Below are positions 1 to 4,600 of a stretch of DNA of 8,019 nucleotides, one piece after another (position 1 is the first letter of the stretch; every line of letters starts with the position of its first letter). The DNA lies in contig CALHZX010000130.1 in the NCBI GenBank assembly GCA_938040725.1, positions 1 to 8,019 of the forward strand, written 5' to 3'. The translations under genes were made by a program, and so were the position numbers. A model generated the notes under the pieces. That model made no database searches. It saw only the letters and a list, made by a program, of their open reading frames with translations, and was not told where the DNA came from. This DNA comes from an uncultured Actinomyces sp. GTDB taxonomy: Bacteria > Actinomycetota > Actinomycetes > Actinomycetales > Actinomycetaceae.

Positions 1-352
1 TGTTGGCCTCCATGATGTTGACGGCCAGGCCGATCCACAGGGCCACGCCCAGCCAGATCGCGTACTTGTGCGCTTTGACCGGGTTACGTTTCGCGTAGAC
101 CAGGACCGTGCCCGTCATGGTGGCAGTGAGGATCATGATCGCGTACTTGCCGAACGGGAACCACCCGACCATGGGCGTCCCGTGGATCCACGCGTAGGGC
201 ATGAGGGCAATGCCACCCACGGTCCACACGGCAAAGATCGTCCAGTTCCACCGGCGGTTAATCTCCGCGACGGCGATCTGGGCGGCGAGCACGAGCATCC
301 AGATGAGATAGACCTTGGGAGTCCCGAGCTCCCACAGGAAGAGCGAGTCCAC
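1..352 (-). CDS. Polytopic membrane protein, DUF5692-like (3' end cut by window edge)
   Basis: The minus strand reads without a stop from a GTG at 352 to the window edge, giving 117 residues beginning VDSLFLWELG. The start is chosen because AAGGAG lies six bases upstream of the GTG; the ATG at 357-355 is in another frame and too close to that site. Four hydrophobic segments are visible, at about residues 13-30, 39-57, 73-91 and 99-115, so this is the front of an integral membrane protein. It parallels the protein at 1557-2612: both have an aromatic/acidic start, a GWFP motif after the second helix, and a final AVNI(M/A)EA motif (here AVNIMEA). The two are therefore probably diverged paralogues. 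I associate this type with the uncharacterised DUF5692 family, from memory of its sequence style only. No enzymatic motif is seen. It is transcribed divergently from the SRPBCC gene. Confidence 0.72.
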   Translation of the reverse strand, partial: MDSLFLWELGTPKVYLIWMLVLAAQIAVAEINRRWNWTIFAVWTVGGIALMPYAWIHGTPMVGWFPFGKYAIMILTATMTGTVLVYAKRNPVKAHKYAIWLGVALWIGLAVNIMEAN

Positions 353-372
353 AGCATTCTCCTTCGAACACG

Positions 373-397
373 TAGCCGAGCTAATAGTTGTCGGCTA
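373..397. promoter_or_regulatory. Inverted repeat, candidate operator
   Basis: TAGCCGA (373-379) and TCGGCTA (391-397) are perfect 7-base inverted copies separated by 11 bases, so the arm centres are about 18 bases apart. Arms spaced this way could be bound by a dimeric repressor or activator, or could form a weak hairpin in RNA. No regulator gene is in the window. The regulatory role is inferred from symmetry and from its place in a divergent promoter gap. Confidence 0.4.
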
Positions 398-409
398 TCA
401 TAATCCGAA

Positions 410-424
410 ACACTAACCTAGTGT
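410..424. promoter_or_regulatory. Palindrome ACACTA-ACC-TAGTGT, candidate operator
   Basis: A perfect 6-3-6 inverted repeat sits in the divergent gap, beside the weak plus-strand -10 candidate. Its size suits a TetR-, GntR- or MarR-type dimer site. The CTAGTGT half also occurs inside the toxin-antitoxin palindrome at 3334-3362, which may be coincidence. Function is inferred from position and symmetry only. Confidence 0.45.
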
Positions 425-519
425 GCGGGTTTCAACGCTGAATCCCCATCGTTCCGGGGCTCCCCACGGGCCAGCGCCAGCGCGGGCGCCCCTCGTCAAT
501 CCCTCAAGGAGGAGGACCC

Positions 520-1557
520 ATGACACGCCTACCCCGTCGCACCCTCTGCACCGCAGGCCTCGCCGGGAGCGCCGCACTCCTGGGAGGCATGTACGCCTTC
601 AGCCAGCTCAGCGGAAAGGCCACGCCCGAAGAACAAGCCTGGCACTACCCGGGCGACGACCTCATCGACGCAAACTACGACAACGGCTACTCCTCGACCT
701 ACGCGATCACGATCGACGCGCCCGCCTACGCGGTGTGGCGTCTCTTCAAGCAGATTGGCGCGGAAAAGTCCGGGTCCTTCTCCACGGAGTTCCTCGAGCG
801 CACTTTCGCACGCCTGCCGTTCTTCAACTCCTACGAGATCCAGGAGGAGTTCCAGCAGCCCGACTCGATGGTGCCCGGCGACATCGCGGCCTTCGACTTC
901 CACGGCATGTCGATGGAGTGGGCGGACGTCGTGCCCGGCAAGTACATGGTCCAGTGGGTCGACACGAAGAACCCGCCCAAGGCGCCCGGATCCTACGCGT
1001 TCCGCTTCCCCGGGATGACGAACTTCGCGGCCGCCTGGTGCTTCTACATGGTGCCCCTGTCGGGCGGGCGCACGCGCCTGATCAACCACTGGCGCATCGG
1101 CTACGAGCCTGCCTCCCCCGCCATGAAAGCCCTGAACTGGATCAATATCGAGTTCATCGGCGGGTGCATGACCCACCTGCAAAACCTCTACGTCAAGCGC
1201 GTCCTCGAGTTCAAGAAGAAGCAGCACCTGACGGGCCGCTTCATGCGCGGCATGCTGGGCGGGCGCTTCTTCAACTCAGGAACGCCCGCGGGGCGCTACG
1301 ACGGCACTCCCCTGTTTGAGGAGACTTTCACCCAGTGGTTCCGCTACGGACGGTCCGCCCCGGCCGTCGCCGAGATCCGCCCGCCCGTCACCGACGACCC
1401 GTCGTGGCCGCCGACGGGCGCGGGCACCCCGTGGGCGGGCGAGGTCGACGCCTCCTACTTCGACGGCTGGCGTGAGCCCGCCTTCTCCTGGGAGGAGCAG
1501 ATTCGCCAGAAGATGGAGCGTACCTACCTGCCCAATTGGGGTAAGGAGCAGCGCTGA
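520..1557 (+). CDS. SRPBCC/START-like fold protein with N-terminal export or anchor segment
   Basis: This encodes 345 residues. The ATG at 520 has AAGGAGG (506-512) seven bases upstream. The N-terminus (MTRLPRRTLC, then a hydrophobic run to about residue 28) has a twin-arginine pair before a short hydrophobic stretch, so it may be a Tat-like signal or a membrane anchor; no clear cleavage site or lipobox is seen. Residues about 60-235 look like the SRPBCC (polyketide cyclase/START-like) superfamily: a first strand ITIDAPAYAVW followed by the QIGAEKSGSFS helix region, a VPGD turn (residues 118-121), alternating strands, and a long C-terminal amphipathic helix ending LEFKKKQ. This fold makes a hydrophobic cavity for lipid-like or aromatic ligands; no specific substrate can be read. 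Residues 236-345 form a Pro/Trp-rich extension of unknown role. Its stop overlaps the next gene's start, so the two are probably translationally coupled and may act together at the membrane. Confidence 0.8.
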   Translation: MTRLPRRTLCTAGLAGSAALLGGMYAFSQLSGKATPEEQAWHYPGDDLIDANYDNGYSSTYAITIDAPAYAVWRLFKQIGAEKSGSFSTEFLERTFARLPFFNSYEIQEEFQQPDSMVPGDIAAFDFHGMSMEWADVVPGKYMVQWVDTKNPPKAPGSYAFRFPGMTNFAAAWCFYMVPLSGGRTRLINHWRIGYEPASPAMKALNWINIEFIGGCMTHLQNLYVKRVLEFKKKQHLTGRFMRGMLGGRFFNSGTPAGRYDGTPLFEETFTQWFRYGRSAPAVAEIRPPVTDDPSWPPTGAGTPWAGEVDASYFDGWREPAFSWEEQIRQKMERTYLPNWGKEQR

Positions 1558-2612
1558 TGGGTGCCGTCACTCCCCCGGACTACCCGACGCTCTTTTTCTT
1601 CGAGGTCGGCCAGTGGTGGGACTATGCGATGCTCCTCCTCGTCATCGCACTCCTCGCGGGCGGGGCGTGGCTGGCTCAGCGCAACATGTGGGTGGTCCTC
1701 GCGCTTTTCGTGGTCGTGCCCATCGCCCTGACCATCTTCTGGTGGCCGCACTCGACGGCGGGGACGGCCTCGGCGGGCTGGTTCCCGATCGTGAAACAGT
1801 ACTCGGCGCTGGCGGGGTCCCTGTGCCTCGTCGCCCTGCAGGTGTTCCCAAAGCTGCGCTACAACCGCTGGTACCTGATCATCCCACCCGCGATCCTCGC
1901 GGTGAATATCGCCGAGGCCGTGGTGCGCGACTTCCAGTGCTACGGGATTCACGGGGTGGATCCCTCACAGGGGATGGTCACGTGGGGCGGGCCGTGGAAC
2001 ATCATGAACGGCATTGCGGGCATCTTGAACCTGCTCGCGATCTCCGGGTGGGTCGGGATCTTCGTGTCCAAGGGCAAGGAGCGCGCCCTCATCTGGGGCG
2101 ACCTGACGATCGGGTGGATCATCGCCTACGACCTGTGGAACCTCGCCTACGTGTACAACTGCCTGGCGGACCGGGCGTGGTACTCGGGCGTAGCGCTGTT
2201 GGCCTCGTGCACGATCCCGGCGCTCATGAGGTGTGGGCGCGGCGCGTGGATCCAGTACCGCGCCTACACGCTCACGCTCTGGTCGGCGGTCGTGCTCACA
2301 TTCCCTCACTTCATGCACGATTCGATGTTCGCCCACCGCAGCGCCCACAACCCCTGGGCGATGCTCATCCTCTCGGCGGCCGCCCTGGTCGCGAACGTGT
2401 GGGTGTTCGCGGCGCACGTGCGCACGATCGTCTCCAAGCGGCGCAATCCGCTCACGCAGGAGGTCCACGCCGACGAGGCCACCTACGCCTCGTGGGTCCG
2501 CGACCTCGCGTCCGACGAAGACAAGGAGCTCATCGCCGCGCGCCTGGGCACGACGCCGGACAAAGCGGGCTTCACATCGGAGAGTGGGGGCGCCAGCTTG
2601 GTCAGGTCGTAG
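1557..2612 (+). CDS. Polytopic membrane protein, DUF5692-like
   Basis: This encodes 351 residues. The ATG at 1557 shares one base with the upstream TGA (TGATG), and AAGGAG (1543-1548) lies eight bases upstream inside the SRPBCC gene, indicating translational coupling. Roughly eight or nine hydrophobic segments are visible, at about residues 22-41, 44-63, 83-97, 107-124, 148-170, 176-195, 207-224, 234-252 and 268-288. Conserved-looking polar and aromatic landmarks include EVGQWWDYAM at the N-terminus, AVNIAEAVVRDFQCYG after the fourth helix, GPWNIMNG and YDLWNLAYVYNC. The overall pattern matches what I recall of the uncharacterised DUF5692 family; transport, enzymatic or scaffold roles cannot be separated. 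The last 25 or so residues (TTPDKAGFTSESGGASLVRS) look like tail sequence read through material antisense to a decayed antitoxin fragment, so the C-terminus may have been altered by an insertion. A paralogue starts on the opposite strand at 352. Confidence 0.78.
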   Translation: MGAVTPPDYPTLFFFEVGQWWDYAMLLLVIALLAGGAWLAQRNMWVVLALFVVVPIALTIFWWPHSTAGTASAGWFPIVKQYSALAGSLCLVALQVFPKLRYNRWYLIIPPAILAVNIAEAVVRDFQCYGIHGVDPSQGMVTWGGPWNIMNGIAGILNLLAISGWVGIFVSKGKERALIWGDLTIGWIIAYDLWNLAYVYNCLADRAWYSGVALLASCTIPALMRCGRGAWIQYRAYTLTLWSAVVLTFPHFMHDSMFAHRSAHNPWAMLILSAAALVANVWVFAAHVRTIVSKRRNPLTQEVHADEATYASWVRDLASDEDKELIAARLGTTPDKAGFTSESGGASLVRS

Positions 2613-2689
2613 CCGCGTTCAGCTTCATCAGCCCACGCCTGAATCTGCTCATCGCTGACGGATTCTCCGTGAAAAAGACGATCACTCAT
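2483..2689 (-). pseudogene. Decayed ribbon-helix-helix antitoxin fragment (N-terminal part only)
   Basis: From an ATG at 2689 the minus strand reads MSDRLFHGESVSDEQIQAW and on to a stop at 2485-2483 (68 residues). The segment SDEQIQAWADEAERG aligns with TDEDLERWGNEAENG of the complete antitoxin at 2794-3057 (7 of 15 identical, most others conservative). This opening is typical of actinobacterial antitoxins that end in a ribbon-helix-helix DNA-binding domain. That domain is missing: after about residue 50 (GVVPRR, near 2540) the reading continues antisense through the genuine 3' end of the membrane-protein gene, and neither other minus frame restores it. The site upstream of the ATG (TAGGTG) is a weak ribosome site. 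I read it as a truncated remnant of a second toxin-antitoxin module; a functional 68-residue peptide is possible but less likely. Confidence 0.55.
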
Positions 2690-2784
2690 ATGACACCTAG
2701 GAGGAAAACAAGACGACGAAACCACCGCACACAAGACCTCGCACGAACACATCACAGGAGCAACGAGGCCAACTGAACGGCCAC

Positions 2785-2804
2785 ACGCCCCTATTAAAGG
2801 GCGT
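2785..2804 (-). terminator. Hairpin over the antitoxin stop codon
   Basis: ACGCCC (2785-2790) and GGGCGT (2799-2804) form a perfect 6-bp stem with an 8-base loop that contains the antitoxin's TAA stop (2794-2796). It is placed to end the toxin-antitoxin transcript, but no U-run follows on the minus strand, so termination efficiency is uncertain. Confidence 0.4.
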
Positions 2805-3057
2805 CGATCAAATCGCGCACGAGCTGTGACGGCGTCGTACCGCGCTCCTGAGCCACCTCAGCAAGCTTGGCACGGCGAGAACGATCAAGACGGAGGGTGA
2901 ACGGCTTAGCACCAACACCGACGCTAATCGGACGTCCGGCCACTGACGATCCGAGATGCTTCCCGCCGTAAGGAACACCGTTCTCGGCCTCGTTCCCCCA
3001 ACGCTCCAGATCCTCATCAGTGAACGTCGCACCATCAGCTGACTTATACGTCGCCAT
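2794..3057 (-). CDS. Ribbon-helix-helix antitoxin (BrnA/CopG-like)
   Basis: This encodes 87 residues. Residues 1-27 hold an acidic, Trp-containing segment (FTDEDLERWGNEAENG) of the kind that contacts a toxin. Residues 53-85 are a ribbon-helix-helix domain: strand PFTLRLD, then helices around RRAKLAEVAQERG and TPSQLVRDLIDAL. Such proteins neutralise the partner toxin and bind the operon's own operator as dimers. AAGGAGG (RC of 3063-3069) is five bases from the ATG at 3057 and only two from an adjacent in-frame ATG at 3060, so 3057 is preferred. It follows the toxin gene immediately (the upstream stop TAA overlaps the 3060 ATG), a toxin-first order as in BrnT-BrnA modules. The site at 3334-3362 is its likely operator. 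The class assignment is confident; the exact family is not. Confidence 0.8.
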   Translation of the reverse strand: MATYKSADGATFTDEDLERWGNEAENGVPYGGKHLGSSVAGRPISVGVGAKPFTLRLDRSRRAKLAEVAQERGTTPSQLVRDLIDAL

Positions 3058-3059
3058 CA

Positions 3060-3317
3060 TTACCTCCTTAAACCAACCTCTGCGAGCACCGCTCGCGTTA
3101 CCAGCATCGCATGGAAAATGAGCCATCCATCGGGCTCATCCTCAACCGCAATATAATCCAGAAGTCGCCCCTTACGGTCGAGACCAACTCCGACCCACTG
3201 GATCGGATGCGTATCGCGCGCACACGAACGCAACGTGCCCTCGAAGGCCGCGATAACATCATCATCCTCAACATCACTATGACGTTGATGGACGCGAGGA
3301 TGAACCCGGACTCGCAC
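3060..3317 (-). CDS. Probable toxin of a type II toxin-antitoxin pair (BrnT-like)
   Basis: This encodes 85 residues beginning VRVRVHPRVHQRH. The GTG at 3317 is chosen because GGAGG stands seven bases upstream; the frame stays open to a GTG at 3395, but that longer version would run through the palindromic operator and has no spaced ribosome site. The protein is small and basic at the N-terminus, with an alpha segment DDDVIAAFEGTLRSC, then strands WVGVGLDRKGRLLDYIAV and DGWLIFHAM, then a final helix. The strand pattern around GLDxxGRLL, followed by a C-terminal His/Arg motif, recalls the compact RelE-like/BrnT ribonuclease fold, and a ribbon-helix-helix antitoxin follows directly. The toxin role is inferred from that pairing; active residues cannot be assigned safely, though His69 and Arg75 are candidates. 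An unrelated small protein remains possible. Confidence 0.65.
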   Translation of the reverse strand: MRVRVHPRVHQRHSDVEDDDVIAAFEGTLRSCARDTHPIQWVGVGLDRKGRLLDYIAVEDEPDGWLIFHAMLVTRAVLAEVGLRR

Positions 3318-3324
3318 GCGACCA

Positions 3325-3330
3325 CCTCCA
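3325..3330 (-). promoter_or_regulatory. Ribosome-binding site that sets the toxin start
   Basis: On the minus strand TGGAGG stands seven bases before the GTG at 3317. It fixes the short 85-residue toxin and leaves the palindrome at 3334-3362 in the untranslated leader or promoter. Confidence 0.6.
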
Positions 3331-3333
3331 TAG

Positions 3334-3362
3334 TTTCGTATACACGCTAGTGTAGTACGAAA
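3334..3362. promoter_or_regulatory. Bulged palindrome, likely toxin-antitoxin operator
   Basis: TTTCGTA plus TACAC (3334-3345) is mirrored by GTGTA plus TACGAAA (3350-3354 and 3356-3362) around a four-base centre GCTA. A single unpaired G at 3355 is the only break in 12 paired positions per arm. It lies 17 bases upstream of the toxin GTG, immediately before its ribosome site, where ribbon-helix-helix antitoxins usually bind to autoregulate. Minus-strand TACACT or TATACG within it could serve as a -10 element, so binding would block the promoter. The match is seen directly; the regulator is inferred. Confidence 0.65.
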
Positions 3363-3669
3363 TAGCCCGAGGGGGAATAGCTCCGTCCACCACACCTCCT
3401 ACAACAACCGCAACACACCTCTCAAGACGACCACTCTCCCCACCGCAACCGACCCGTTCGTTTCTTCTTTCTCCTCGTTCATTAACGAGGCCGGGGTTGG
3501 GTCGCTCGGTCACGTGCACGCCTGTGCGGTCAGCTTGGAAGAATGCACATAGCGGTTGCTACGAGTTCTTGATGTTTCATGTCGTTTCTGCACGTACTCT
3601 GAAGCAGTAGGGCGCGCCTCCAACGACGGGGTGCGCCGCAGGGCACCTCACCGTGGAGGTTGATAGATC
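3363..3669. other. Intergenic stretch with a short hairpin and the leader of the next gene
   Basis: I see no convincing gene in these 307 bases. A perfect hairpin, CCTCGTT (3473-3479), CATT, AACGAGG (3484-3490), sits after a pyrimidine-rich run (3456-3480). Neither strand has a U-run after it, so a terminator call is weak. The right end is the leader of the gene at 3670: GGAGGT (3655-3660) is its ribosome site, and ACCTC (3645-3649) could pair perfectly with GAGGT (3656-3660) across a six-base loop, which might mask that site. No confident promoter pair was found. Confidence 0.35.
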
Positions 3670-3942
3670 ATGATGGTTCCACCGCTGTCTGAGCGTCCCG
3701 TGACCCAGGAAGACGAGGAGCGCTTCCGCAGCGAGTGCGCCCCACGCAGGTACACGCTGTGCCAGCGGTGGGCTGATTATCGGGCCGAGGCCACAGCGCG
3801 GCGCCCCACGGGGATCCATGCCCGCGCCCAGGCCTGGCTGCACGTCGAGCCGTTCTATTGGACGATGCGCGTGGTCTACGTGTGCCTCGCCGCCGGAGCC
3901 GTCTTCGCCGTCTACATCAACGGCGTCGCCGAAGGATGGTGA
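3670..3942 (+). CDS. Small single-pass membrane protein of unknown function
   Basis: This encodes 90 residues beginning MMVPPLSERPV. GGAGGT lies nine bases before the ATG at 3670, and a second in-frame ATG at 3673 is an equally plausible start. The first 60 residues are charged and Arg-rich (DEERFRSECAPRR, then WADYRAEATARRPTG); residues about 67-85 (VVYVCLAAGAVFAVYIN) form one transmembrane helix near the C-terminus, so the charged part should face the cytoplasm in a tail-anchor-like arrangement. I do not recognise the family. The next fragment lies in the same frame right after its TGA, but nothing indicates that the two were one protein. Good spacing, actinobacterial codon use and a coherent topology support a real gene, though the isolated setting leaves doubt. 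Confidence 0.55.
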   Translation: MMVPPLSERPVTQEDEERFRSECAPRRYTLCQRWADYRAEATARRPTGIHARAQAWLHVEPFYWTMRVVYVCLAAGAVFAVYINGVAEGW

Positions 3943-4475
3943 CACGCCTGGGGCGAGAAACCCAGCGTCGCAGCCACACTCATCCACCCTGATGGCGCTG
4001 GCTTGCGCAAACGCCCCACCAGGACGCCATACACGAACAAGTACATCCCCACCCTCGTCTCAGTCACCAACCCCACCCAAACCCACACGGTGACTCTCTT
4101 CGGCCGCGAGGTCACGGTGACCTTCAAAGCCACCAACTACGAATGGGACTGGGCGACGACACCCCACACACCACCACCGCCTACCAAGGAATAGCCTCCG
4201 AAAAGAGCATGGAACCCAACACCGACCCCGCCCTCATCCGCCACTACTACACCCCACCCAACAGATGGCACTCACGCTTCGACGGACCCTACCCCAACGC
4301 CACCCCCACCATCACCCTGACCACCACCTGGGCAGGCACCGCCACCAACCCCTTCACCGGAGAAACCCAAACCATCAACAGCCTGGTCACCACCAAAGAA
4401 ACAACAGGCCCCTTCCCCCTGGGCCACCTCATCATCTCAAACACCGACACCTGGGAAGAAAAACAAGGCCACTAA
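3943..4475 (+). pseudogene. 5'-truncated, frameshifted PKD-like secreted-protein fragment
   Basis: Two plus-strand frames join into one protein. The first reads KPSVAATLIHPDGAG on through TVTLFGREVTVTF to TNYEWDW at about 4152. The second continues from GDDTPHTTTAYQG at about 4152 to the TAA at 4473-4475. Adding one G to the GGG at 4151-4153 fuses them into WDWGDD, the hallmark turn of PKD-like domains, followed by TITLTTTWAG and a TGETQTI...TTKETT ending. I recall this C-terminal pattern from actinobacterial secreted proteins, which normally carry a signal peptide and a longer N-terminal region. Both are absent here: the frame is open only from 3943, directly after the preceding gene's stop, and its first possible start is a TTG at 4003 without a good ribosome site. 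The stretch is rich in ACC, AAC and CCC codons, unlike its neighbours. It is probably a dead remnant; a base-calling error could explain the shift but not the missing front. Confidence 0.62.
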
Positions 4476-4530
4476 AACACCACCAGGCCGTGCACGCACC
4501 GGGCACCACGCACGCACCTGCCAACGCAGC

Positions 4531-4560
4531 GGGGCCGCGCACCCAACGGTGCGCGGCCCC
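4531..4560. terminator. Perfect 13-bp stem hairpin between convergent genes
   Basis: GGGGCCGCGCACC (4531-4543) and GGTGCGCGGCCCC (4548-4560) are perfect inverted copies around a CAAC loop. It lies 55 bases after the plus-strand fragment's stop and about 40 bases beyond the protease stop on the other strand, so it can serve both directions. No U-run follows on either side, which is common for GC-rich actinobacterial terminators. Confidence 0.75.
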
Positions 4561-4600
4561 TGAACGCTCGACCGGAGAAGGAACCCCGGCCTCGTGATGT

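Larger units (their letters stand above)
353..519. promoter_or_regulatory. Divergent intergenic region with candidate promoters and operators
   Basis: This 167-base gap separates two divergent starts, so promoters for both directions should lie here. It is more AT-rich in its left half than the surrounding genes. On the minus strand TATGAT (RC of 398-403) resembles a -10 box, but I find no convincing -35 at 16-18 bases. On the plus strand TTGTCG (388-393) stands 17 bases before CACTAA (411-416), a weak pair. Two perfect inverted repeats overlap these elements and are listed separately. The right part (about 425-505) is GC-rich leader sequence with nothing else recognisable. The strong AAGGAGG (506-512) serves the gene starting at 520. 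Confidence 0.5.

Noticed and set aside
133..357. Minus-strand 74-residue frame starting at the ATG overlapping the leader of the left-edge gene
   Set aside because: The ATG is one or two bases from the ribosome site and the product is Ser/Arg/Pro-rich; the GTG frame starting at 352 is correctly spaced and gives membrane helices with a paralogue in the window.
529..1227. Long minus-strand open frame opposite the SRPBCC gene
   Set aside because: It is the mirror of a well-supported plus-strand gene in GC-rich DNA; its translation is repetitive in Val/Glu/Arg/Gly with no domain and no good ribosome site.
2699..2704. Plus-strand AGGAGG after the membrane-protein gene, as a ribosome site for another gene
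   Set aside because: No ATG, GTG or TTG follows at usable spacing, and the downstream plus frames are short.
1316..2776. A 486-residue plus-strand frame overlapping the membrane-protein gene
   Set aside because: The translation is Arg/Pro/Gly-rich noise, whereas the frame 1557-2612 gives coherent membrane helices, a coupled start and a ribosome site.
3473..3490. Hairpin CCTCGTT-CATT-AACGAGG considered as an intrinsic terminator
   Set aside because: No U-run follows on either strand, and no gene end lies close enough on either side to need it.
3481..3560. GC-rich stretch beginning ccggggttggg considered as a tRNA gene
   Set aside because: No cloverleaf: the acceptor and T-arm pairings and a GTTC-type T loop could not be placed.
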